Shown here in pieces: positions 54,504 through 64,000 of a stretch of 64,000 nucleotides of DNA. The DNA lies in the NCBI GenBank assembly GCA_029204225.1, contig CM055112.1:43592038-43656037 (forward strand). The letters are read 5' to 3'. Made by a program: the position numbers and the translations under genes. The stretch's first letter is position 1, and each line of letters begins with the position of its first letter. The stretch comes from Diphasiastrum complanatum (Eukaryota; Streptophyta; Lycopodiopsida; Lycopodiales; Lycopodiaceae). The notes beneath the pieces were generated by a model. It was not told where the DNA came from and did no database searches. It saw only the letters and a list, made by a program, of their open reading frames with translations.

Positions 54504-56510
54504 TAATAGACACATCAAATTCCTCAAAAATTTACATACATTCTAGATGGGTCCATACAAAGTTGTCAAAATATTCAATGGTGGATGGATAACGGTTAGC
54601 GAATCTTGAAGAAAATTTGTAACCTACAAGGGTAAATGGCTCCAAATCGAAGAAGTACTATTTGTAACAAAATTTCATTTTATCTATTTTGTTTTAGTTT
54701 TCCTTCGTTCAACAATCCCTAGATTTGATAATCTATTGAAATTTACACACTATTCAAATTATCGAAAGTATATGACACGTATACATTTATAAACCTACTT
54801 ATTTTAGAGAATTACCTTTAATTAAGAGTATACTTTTATTTATATATTTATTTATTAGTTTAGTTTTATTCTTATTTTAAGTTGGTTAAGAGTTAATACT
54901 CCACACCGCATTTAATGCATGACGAAGAAAGATAAAATTGCTGACACTTGTCATCCTAAAACCCCGTACCACCGCACACCACTCTTAACTTCATTTTGTC
55001 TTTTCCTCTTTACACGTAAACCCTATTTCGCTTTCACATTTTCTTTTTTTGCTCTTAATTTCTCTTGCACTTTCATCCTTGCTATCGCTCTCACTTTCAA
55101 TTTGTTGTTCTCTATACTTTTCTTGGATTTGGATATTTTCATATATCATCTTTCTAGTTAACTTTTATTGAAATCGATAATTTCTTTAAAAGGAGGGGTG
55201 AAGTGATGGGAGAAAATTCTATTTGGAAATCTATGGGTTGCATAGTTTTTGGAAGAGAACCAGCTGTGGTATAGAAATGAGATCTGGTCTGAAAGTAATT
55301 TCGGATATATTCAGAGTAAGATACCTAATTGAAATTTTTCAAATAAAGGAATTCTCTAGGGATTGTGTGGACAATCTGGATCTAGAATAGGTTTGAAATT
55401 TGAATCATTATCTATAAGTAGTACAGTAAAAGGTCAAAGGTTACTAATTCCATTTTGATTGGAATAGAAGTAAGTTTGACCAGCATTTAAGTCTGAAAGT
55501 TCTATATTGGATCAACCTAATCTTAGTTTAGTACTAGGATCAGAGAGAGGTTGATTAAGTGAAAGAAATTATGTAATTAGAGGTAAGTTGGATTGGAAAA
55601 CTATTGAGAGTGAATGTTATTCGTCTCAGAGTTTTTCGGAATATGTTATTTACTCATGAGAAATAGAAAACCTTTTGTAGTTACAAGATCTTAGTGAGAT
55701 ATGTGAGTAACATATGTGGGATCTGGAGGAATCTGCCAAATAAAAATGTGTTTATGTGCTGGTCATAGTGAGATTATTCACACATGTGCACGATTAATCT
55801 TGTATGAATCTACTATGTATTCTTGGTTACTAGAGTTATTTGGTGCACTTAACCTAGTCGGTAAACATAGACATATGATCAAGTATTGTTTTGACAGATA
55901 CTTGCAGAGTTAACAAATCTTTGTATAGAAGATTTATGGATTAACTTATAAATGATTTGGATAAGGATCTAAATGTGGTGTCATACTAGTATAATTGAAT
56001 TCTTCACCTAGACATTTGAGATTTTTGAATCATTGGCAATTAACTTGAGTACTTGATTACTCCTGGATGAAGTTAATTGGTACTAAAACAATCAGTGTGA
56101 TGTGGATTCACCAGAAACTGATGGTTTTGATTTATATTGCTTGTAAGACGCATGATTAGTGAAGCACTTGGGTTCATCGGTTAAAATTATGTCCATTGGA
56201 TATACAATTTTCTTGGGAGAGTATTCCATAGTTAAGGAATAGACTCAGCTCATTAGTGCTTGTATCCCATAGAGCTCGATTGGATAATGAATCATAATGA
56301 ATCCAAGAATAATATCCGAATTGATATTCAGCAGGACTTTGGATATGTAGATTTGATTCTAGACGGTAATCTAAAGTTTTTGTAGTTGAAGATGATTGTC
56401 ATTATCATATTGGGTATGCTTTCTGTCTTTAATTACCAATGGTCTATAGAACTTGAATATTTGGCACTTCAGTTCAAGAATCTTGTTTGAAGAATATTCC
56501 TAAATCTAGG
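54504..56510. other. Unassigned AT-rich DNA
   Basis: No gene recognised. Sequence near 55190-56500 is A/G-rich on the plus strand and could be old gypsy-like leader, but I see no motif to support this. Confidence 0.3.
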
Positions 56511-56518
56511 TGGAAAGG

Positions 56519-56970
56519 TTTTGTGACCAAGCTCACAGAAGAACTGCCTCTAGAGGGAGACCCGAGGAGAGCTAAATGGATCAGAAAAGATGAGCGCGCA
56601 ATGGCGATCATCATTTCGTCCATCAACGAAGAAATACTCATGCAGCATGGGAAAGACTAAAACAGAAATACAAAGTGAGGATTTTCGCTTCGATGGTGCA
56701 CCTCCACAATCAGCTGCAAGCCATGCGATGGAAATGGCAATCAGTTGAATCAGCACGTCGAGAAGATCAGAATGATTTTCGCTCAACTTGCTGCATCTGG
56801 ATAGGAGCACCAGGTCCCAGTAGCACAACAGCTGATGCACTTCATGAAATCACTGCAGACGTCCTTTCAGCCACTAAGAATGCTCATTCTGAGCTTACCA
56901 GACATGACATTTGAACGAGTTGTCATTCTTGTCGCTGACGAGAGATGAAGGAAAAGGAAGCAGTGACCAG
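56519..56970 (+). pseudogene. copia K gag fragment
   Basis: Reads GDPRRAKWIRKDERAMAIII near 56560-56615, then INEEILMQHG. In shifted frames the later gag helices follow (KIRMIFAQLAASG, QQLMHFMKSL). It is cut off by the LTR of copia C at 56977. Confidence 0.6.
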
Positions 56971-56976
56971 GAGAAG

Positions 56977-57394
<418 letters not shown>

Positions 57395-57406
57395 TGGTAT
57401 TAGAGC
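57395..57406 (+). other. Primer binding site of copia C
   Basis: TGGTATTAGAGC, one change from the usual TGGTATCAGAGC. Confidence 0.7.
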
Positions 57407-58041
57407 CCGATAGTCTTGCTTGCCTGATCAGTGGATACAGCTTGTCACAGGCTCCGGAATGAAGTGAGAAAGTCATTCACATGAGGTGAAAGAAAGCTTG
57501 GAGAGGCAAAAGTTGGAAGAAATCCTTGGTGCATCTTGTAGGTTTTGGAGCTCAAAATCATTAGTAGAGAACAAAGACACAGTCCCAGAGGCATCAGAAA
57601 GGCCAGGGTAGCATCAGACAGATTGAAAATCTGTTGAGTGGGGAGATTTTTACAATACTTTCCAGTTTTTTGTGGAAAGTGCAATTTTCAAGAAGTTTCA
57701 ATCAAAAACTTATTCAATCAACTTGTGGGAAACATTTTGTGCTGTCAAAAGTTTAGCAATACTGCTACTAGTAGTTTGGAACTATTCCTAGTTCATTTGG
57801 TGGAGATTTGACCAATTTTTTGCTTGAAGTAGCCTTGTAACAGAAAATCGGAGATTTAAGCCTCATTTTCTGTAATGATGACTTCTGGAAGGTGCTAGAA
57901 TCAAGTACAAGTCGATTTAGTGTGGATTTTCACTCAAGATCATATTTTTTGGTGAAGATTTGGCTTAGAAACGATTAGTTTTGCTTAGAAATAGGGCTCT
58001 GTCTCTGTGTCTGTACTGCTTACCAGAAGGCTCTGGTATGG

Positions 58042-58186
58042 CCCGAAATGCGGCAAAAGGTCCCGAAACGCCAGTCCAGCACCCGAAATGCCTATACACA
58101 AGCCCGAAACGCCAGGGCAATGCCTCGAAACGCCTGTCTCCTGTCCCAAAACGCGTGAACAGCAGCCCGAAACGCCATATTTGCGT
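58042..58186 (+). repeat. Phased 20-21 bp repeat, seven units of CCCGAAACGCC
   Basis: Cores start at 58042, 58062, 58082, 58103, 58124, 58145 and 58166 (steps 20, 20, 21, 21, 21, 21). The 11-bp core is conserved; the roughly 10-bp spacers are unrelated. It sits in the untranslated leader of copia C. Confidence 0.85.
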
Positions 58187-58809
58187 CCAAGTCTACGCGC
58201 CGAATGCCTTTAAAACTTAGTGTATTGAAGACTCTTCAAGCAGCTAAAGACTGAATGCTCGCCAGTAGCTGTTTGCCACGTGTTAATGAGAAAAAGTCAG
58301 ATCAATCTGGACCGTCCATGAGTCCCAGATCAACGGCTCAGATCAATTGAAAAATATCCTCTTCAAATTTTATTTCAGACTGAAGTGTCCCACAAGTGCC
58401 CCTAGTATTTGGGACTGGCCCATTCTTTCTAAGGGCTTTGTCCACTGTGGTTTTTTTGTAGATAAGCAGAAAATAGAGTGATGTTTTGACCTAGCTGGAG
58501 AGACTGTTTTTGGGATCTAATTACACAAGAGCTATGCTGGTACAAAGGGCTACTTGCTGATATAAAAAATCTTTGAAATTGGAGATCTGTGTGTGATGGA
58601 GAAAATTTTCAAAAATGGCAATTTGGCAATAATTGCCATTTTTCAGGCTTTAAGGACAGTTGTGAGCCATTTTAAGGCCAAAATCTTTAATTTGGCATAA
58701 CTTTCAATCCATAGCTCGGATTGAAAAGTGGTCAAAGATGTCATTTGTCAATTTCACAGCAAATTTTCCATTTTTGCAGCCATTTTTGCGAACCGGACTC
58801 ATCTAAGTG

Positions 58810-59565
58810 CAGGGCAACTCTAAGCAAGAGTATCCTCAATGAGTCAAGCAAATTGGAAGGAGCCAGCAACTATGCAATTTGGAAATTCAAACTGAAGACC
58901 ATTCTGATGAAGGAGTTATGGGAGATCGTGACAGGTGAGGAGACAAGGCCAATGATTGAAGAAGATCAGCGAACATTTGATTGGAGGAAACGAAAAGCAC
59001 AGAATGTCATCAACTTGTCAGTTTGAGATGCTATCATTCCATACATTTCGGATTCGGAAGGACTGAAAGAAACGTGGGATACATTGAAGGCATTGTTTGA
59101 AACGACAAACATATGTCGAATATCATTTCTAAAGATGAAGCTGCACACATTACAAATGGATGATGGGGCAACCATTGCCAACCATTGTCGATCACCTATT
59201 GAAGTTAAAGGAGATCCGTGATCAACTAGCTACCGTTGGAAAGCAAGTATAGGATCGTGAGATCATTCAATTGACATTGAACAACTTGAGTGAATCACAT
59301 CAGATGTTTGTGAGAAGCATGGGATTCTTCCAACCTATGAAGATCTAGGTGTATTACTTTTGCAGGAAGAGCTTGAATCATCGTAATAGGGGCTATGATC
59401 AAGCTCGTGCAACTAGAGGATGAGGTGGAAGATTCAGTCGTGGAAGGTATCAATCGAGAGGAGGAAACTCAAGCTGGGGATCATTTCAACAATTTCATGA
59501 GCAAGCCAATGATAGTCCGAATCAAGGCAATTGGAATCGAGGCCGAGGCCAAGGACGTGGCTATT
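58810..59565 (+). pseudogene. gag of copia C (broken)
   Basis: Reads KLEGASNYAIWKFKLK near 58850-58897 and LWEIVTGEETRP, with TGA near 59025. LKETWDTLKALFETT follows, then frameshifts and stops. An Arg/Gly/Gln-rich stretch (RGRYQSRGGN; RGRGQGRGY) precedes the zinc knuckle. Confidence 0.75.
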
Positions 59566-59567
59566 CT

Positions 59568-60008
59568 ATGAAAAATAAACTTGAAAATTGTAGGTACTGC
59601 AACAAACCTGGCCATTGGGAGCGTGAATGCTTCAAGAAACAAAAGGAGATAGCACAAAGAAAAGGCAAATGGCAAGCGGACAACTATGCTAATCAACATC
59701 AATTTGATGATGATCATTATGAAGACAACTATGCTGATCATGATCAATACGATGATGATCAATGTGAAGATGATACAAGTGAAAGCTCAAACTTGTTCAT
59801 TACGATGCTAATGACAAGTGACGAAGAAAAGGATACCTGGTACATCGACAATGGAGCGTCCAGGCACATGACTTCGAGGAAGGAGTGGTTTTCAGAATTC
59901 AAGGAAATCCACAATGGCGATGAAGTTGGACAAGCTAATGGTCAATTGCTACTTGTGAAAGGATTTGGAGTGGTATTGATGAAGCTAGCCAGTGGGATCA
60001 TAAAGTGA
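59568..60008 (+). pseudogene. copia C zinc knuckle and protease
   Basis: CCHC knuckle CRYCNKPGHWERECF near 59590-59634, an acidic His/Asp/Tyr-rich linker, then protease TWYIDNGASRHM near 59838-59873, with DSG changed to DNG. The frame stops at TGA 60006-60008. The pre-integrase block and integrase zinc domain appear deleted, since the next readable motif is the integrase core. Confidence 0.75.
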
Positions 60009-60029
60009 ATAAGCAATGTGCAATTAGAC

Positions 60030-61160
60030 ATATCTGGATTTATTTCATAAGCAAAAAAACTGATGCTTTGCCAAGTTTAGAGAGTTCAAGGCTCTAGTTG
60101 AAAAACAAACAAGTTGTTATATTAAGACTCTCATCAGATGGTGGCGGTGAGTGTTTTTCAACAGAGTTTATAGATTTTTGCAAGGATCAGGGAATTAAGA
60201 GGTAAACTACTGCACCCTATTCACCACAGCAGAATGGAGTTGCAGAATGGAAGAACATATCCATTGTGGAGATGGCTAGGGCAATTCTTAAGAGCAAGGG
60301 TTTGCAAATATCTTTTGGGCAAAAGCATGCAACACAGCTACTCATATCTTGAATCGGTGTCCTATGAAGTCTGTGGAGGGTAAGACACCTTACAAAGATT
60401 TTACTAGAAAGAAACCTAATGTTTCTCATTTACGAGTATTTGGTTGTGATGCTTACGCTCATGTGCCTGATGAAAAATGAAAGAAACTGGATGCAAAAGC
60501 TGTTAAGTGTATTTTCCTTGGATATGATAAAAAGCCAAGGCATAAAGGATGTATGACACAGATGCACAAAAGATCTTGATTTCCAAAGATGCTACTTTTG
60601 ATGAGATGGGTCAAAATGACCAAATGAAATTGACAATTGATTCTTTTGATGATAAAGCCAAAGTATAGGTGAAGAAAGAAGTTGATTTCAATATGGAAGA
60701 GCCAATGGAAAAAGATAGGGTTAATAATGAGACTCCTAGGAGAGTGCCTGATTGTCAGCAACAGGTGATGCTAATAAGGGAGATACTCCCGAATCAAGTG
60801 AGCAGGGAGAGCTTAGGAGATCAAGTAGAAATCGAAAACCTCCAGCTCGACTAGAGATGAATCTAGCTCTGATGGGATCCATGTTCACGGCTCAAGAACC
60901 TAAAACTTTTAACAAAGCAAAAGAACACAAGGAGTGGCATATAGCTATGGAAAAAATAATGGAGGCTATATCGAAAAACAAAATGTGGGATTTGGTTGAG
61001 CTACCTGATGGTAAGACGCCTATCACATGTAAGTGGATCTACAAGACGAAGTATGGAGCAGATGGGCAACTCAACAAGTACAAGGCATGACCTAGTTGCA
61101 AGAAGTTTTGAGCAGCAGGAAGGTATAGACTTTGAGGAGACCTTTGCACCCGTAGCCTAA
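60030..61160 (+). pseudogene. copia C integrase core to RT start
   Basis: Shifted frames show FKALVEKQT, SDGGGECFSTEF, APYSPQQNGVAEW near 60210-60250, KACNTATHILNRCP, then HLRVFGCDAYAHVPDEK with TGA near 60478. RRSSRNRKPPARLE and the RT start HKEWHIAMEK, CKWIYKTKYG and GIDFEETFAPVA follow, ending at about 61156. Confidence 0.75.
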
Positions 61161-61174
61161 GAACTTTTCACACA

Positions 61175-61698
61175 TGTGAACCAGCTACAAGTACAAAGGA
61201 TCAAGAGAATGAATGATTGCACACTAAACTAGCTTCTATTCCAAAAACAATGAGATGGAAAACATTGGCAAGCTAGTTAGCATGAAGGCAAGAGCATTCA
61301 TCACAATCTAACTATCATTACACCTCAAATGAATCAAATGGAAGCTTTACTTGAAAAAGTGTATTCTTGTGGTACAAAGCCACCTTATTTATAATACAAG
61401 AGGCCTTCTAGAACTCGTGGAGAGAGAGAACAATCTAGATGCCACATTGCCTCTACCTCTCTACTAGATGACAAAAAGAGAGATGGATAAGACTTGAGAA
61501 TCTCTCTTTTTGAGAATCCTTTGACCTACAAGAGTAGCCTCAAATGCTTCTTGATAGGTTCTAGACAAAAAACTATGAAGACAAAAAACTAACTTGACTC
61601 AATTGGAAGGTTACTAGACTAGTCTACCTCAAGTTAGGACAAACCCCAAAACTTGAATTTCTAAGTTTATATTATTTTAATTTTACAATATTTTCACA
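61175..61698 (-). repeat. 3' LTR of copia H
   Basis: 524 bp with perfect TGTGAA/TTCACA inverted ends; in element orientation it starts TGTGAAAATATT. It is inserted in the RT of copia C. The other LTR is beyond the window. Confidence 0.75.
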
Positions 61699-61710
61699 CT
61701 CCTCCTTAAA
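61699..61710 (-). other. Polypurine tract of copia H
   Basis: The minus strand reads TTTAAGGAGGAG directly before the 3' LTR. Confidence 0.7.
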
Positions 61711-61723
61711 ATAGAAATAATAT

Positions 61724-62209
61724 TTACAATACTAAGGACTTGGAGATCAAGCCAAGATTTGATCTACGTCTTTCAAAGTCCTTCTTAGCTAGAGGCTTGG
61801 TGAGTAAATCTGCATAACAATTTGAAGTTGATACATGCTCAAGGAGAATCTCACCATCCATAACTTTTTCTCTTACATAGTGGTGTGCTACCTCTATGTG
61901 TTTACTTCTTGCATGGAAGATTGGACTACTTGCAAGATATTGGGCCGAGATGCTATCAGATTTGATGCAAGGTATTTCCTCCTCTTGAATGATCCCGAGC
62001 TCCACTAGCAATCTTTTGATCCAAATTACTTCCTTTGTTGTGATAGTCAAAGCCTTGTACTCGGCTTCACATGAGGATAAGGAGATAGTGTCTTGCCTCT
62101 TAGATTGCCAAGAGACAAGATTACCTCCCAAAAATGTTATATAAGCACTTGTGCACTTTCTATATATCCACCTTATCACCTGCAAAATCCGAATCTGAAA
62201 AGGCAACAA
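61724..62209 (-). pseudogene. copia H RNase H
   Basis: Frame with SWQSKRQDTISLSSCEAEYKA near 62050-62115, then KSDSISAQYLASSPIFHARSKHIE and ADLLTKPL near 61800. It is separated from RT by frameshifts at about 62175 and 62290. Confidence 0.8.
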
Positions 62210-62266
62210 GGCTTAAATCATGTATTTTAAAACAAAGTCCATAGTCTTGAGTAGATGCAACATATC

Positions 62267-63256
62267 TCAAGATCCTCTTCCCCTTTTCCAATCATGGATA
62301 TTTGGATTTTGCATGCTTTGACTAAGCTTATGCACACTAGAACTAAGATCAGCCCTAGTGATAGTGAGCCATATTAAAGAGCCTATTAGACTTCTAAAAA
62401 GTGTGATGTCCTCAAAGGATGCTTCATCACAAGTTTTAGTGTCTTTAACATTAGACTCCATAGGAGTATCTATGCTTTTACAATCTTGCATTTTAAACTT
62501 CTTAAGCATAGATCTTATATAACTTTCTTGAGAAATGAAAGCTAAGTCATTAGAGATCTTAATCTCTAATCCAAGTACATGATGTAAAAATCCAAGATCT
62601 TGCATTTTGAATTCCTTTTCTAAGGAGATCTTGGTATCAACAAGTAAATCCATGTTGCTTCCACATAATAAAATGTCATCAACGTAAATAAGCAACATGA
62701 TTATATCATTACCAACATTTTTAAGATATAATGATGGATCATATGAACTAATCTTGAAACCAATAGAAAGAAGATAAGTGTTCAACCTCTCATACCAAGC
62801 CCTTGGAGCTTGTTTCAAGCCATAAAGACTTTTCAAAAGTAAGCATACTTTTGATCCTTTGCCATTCACAACAAAACCTAGAGGTTGATGCATATATATT
62901 TCTTCTTCTACGTAACCATTCAAGAAAGCATTGGAAACATCAAGTTGAGGCATTTTCCAATCATAAAAGCAACAAATAGTAATGAGAATTCTAATGGTTA
63001 CCATCTTTGCTAAGGGAGCAAAGGTTTTTTCATAGTCTATGCCTTTGATTTGGGCATAGCCTTTAGCACAAAGCCTTGCTTTGAACTTATTGATTGATCC
63101 ATCATTATTGAGCTTTATTCTATAGACCCACTTGCATCCAATGACATGCTTGTCATTAGGAGGATCTACAAGTTGCCAAGTCTCATTTTGCATCAAAGCT
63201 TCATACTCGGCCTCCATGGTTTTGATCCAATCTTTTGATTGAAGAGCTTCCTCCAC
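62267..63256 (-). pseudogene. copia H reverse transcriptase
   Basis: 329 codons open: CKWVYRIKLN near 63105-63135, GYAQIKGIDYEKTFAPLAKM near 62995-63065, PQLDVSNAFLNG near 62910-62950 (first catalytic Asp), and SLYGLKQAPRAWYERL. The active site YVDDILLCGS is near 62655-62685, and DLGFLHHVLGLEI follows. The domain itself looks intact; neighbouring frameshifts inactivate the polyprotein. Confidence 0.85.
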
Positions 63257-63380
63257 ACTTGATGGTTCTTCAATGGAAGTGTGAAAACATGTAGAGAACT
63301 TGAATCCTCCACTTGTTTGTCTTTTTCCAAGTAGGTGAGTCTTCTAGGCTCGGATCTCTCTCAGGTTGATCTTCTTGGAG

Positions 63381-64000
63381 TCATTGGTAGACTCGGCTTC
63401 TCTTGTGATCTTGGCCCCAACAAGTCTTCATCTTGATCAATACTTGATGAATAAGCTCTTGAGATTCCTGCACATTGTCCTTCATGTACATTCGATCTTC
63501 ATGGAAGATCACATCTCTACTTATCATAGTTTGATTGGTAGATGGAACAAAAATCCTATAGGCTTCACTTGAGTAACCTATCATAATGCCTTTAAGAGCA
63601 TTAGCATCTTCTTCTTTTCTTGTTTCAAGAGGTACATGTACAAAGCATACACATCCAAATGTTCTAAGGTGATTGACCTCGGGTTTCCTTCCATACAACT
63701 TTTCATAAGGTGAAATATCTTCTATAGCATGATTTGGCAAAAAAATTGCAAAGATAGTTAGCACATCCTATTGCTTCTCCCCAAAAATCTTTAGAAAGAG
63801 AGGCTCCTAGTCTAAGTGCCTTTGCACATTCACATGGAGTTCTATTTTTTCTTTCGGCCACTCCATTAGATTGAGGAGAGTAGGAACAAGTGAAATCTCT
63901 TCTAATGCCAAAATCATTACAAAAGTTTATGAACTTTTTGGAGATGTATTCACCTCCATTATCACTTTCTAAAGCTTTAATTTTACAAGATAGTTGATTC
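63381..64000 (-). pseudogene. copia H integrase (C-terminal half)
   Basis: From the window edge the minus strand reads ESDNGGEYISKKF, then YSPQSNGVAERKN near 63835-63880 (catalytic Glu present) and FWGEAIGCANYL. A frameshift occurs near 63745. The frame 63381-63764 then continues with YEKLYGRKPEVNHLRTFGC and VISRDVIF-type motifs. Confidence 0.8.

Larger units (their letters stand above)
57395..61174 (+). mobile_element. Copia C internal region, interrupted by copia H
   Basis: Leader, gag, protease, partial integrase and RT start in order on the plus strand, ending inside RT at about 61160 where the LTR of copia H begins (61175). Many stops; inactive. Confidence 0.8.
61175..64000 (-). mobile_element. 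Copia H, truncated by the window edge
   Basis: Minus-strand element related to copia I in RT and RNase H sequence but with a different LTR. Integrase core, RT and RNase H are present with a few frameshifts. gag, protease and 5' LTR would lie beyond 64000. Confidence 0.85.

Noticed and set aside
58042-58186. CRISPR-like array
   Set aside because: Core and spacer are far too short (11 and 10 bp) and the context is a plant retroelement leader.

Overview
This is nuclear DNA from a land plant with a repeat-rich genome. The evidence is a spliced plant-type gene with GT-AG introns, many Ty1/copia and Ty3/gypsy LTR retrotransposons, primer sites complementary to plant initiator-Met tRNA, a degenerate stretch resembling the CCCTAAA telomere motif, and MITEs. 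I cannot place the species. Nothing indicates a bacterial or organellar genome. Only one host gene is well supported. I found no CRISPR array, rRNA gene or canonical tRNA gene.

Layout. 1-2.7 kb: decayed copia polyprotein (+). 2.7-8.2 kb: AT-rich DNA with a tRNA-derived SINE, a Tourist-like MITE (4565-4944), a possible 76-residue membrane protein (5663-5893) and a second MITE-like unit. 8.2-12.8 kb: GC-rich, four-exon hAT (DUF659) transposase gene whose in-frame stops are all TAG. 13.3-17.2 kb: broken gypsy and copia pieces, including a head-to-head gypsy inverted duplication. 18.4-26.8 kb: erlin-like SPFH/Band-7 gene (+), eight exons seen, with an approximately 5.9 kb intron holding copia debris. 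27-31 kb: telomere-like sequence, a 559-bp hAT-type MITE and dispersed repeats.

31.25-49.14 kb is a nest of LTR elements. Copia A (LTRs at both ends) is split by copia B and chromodomain gypsy D. D's integrase is split by a young, nearly intact copia I (36027-42175; TSD CTGGT; LTRs differ at 3 of 681 sites). D's 3' LTR is followed by a non-coding LARD-like element J and then a minus-strand gypsy fragment E. 49-53 kb holds a dispersed repeat, an unidentified duplicated segment, SINE copies and a minus-strand copia fragment G cut by copia F (915-bp LTR). 56.5-64 kb holds gag fragment K, copia C (with a pure (CT)108 tract in its LTR and a 20-21 bp phased repeat in its leader) and copia H, which cuts C and runs off the window.

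The genes do not form a pathway: one housekeeping ER-membrane gene sits in a graveyard of mobile elements. The observations most worth following are the half-tRNA primer sites in A and B, the TAG-only decay of the hAT gene, the helically phased repeat in C, and the MITE/SINE families.
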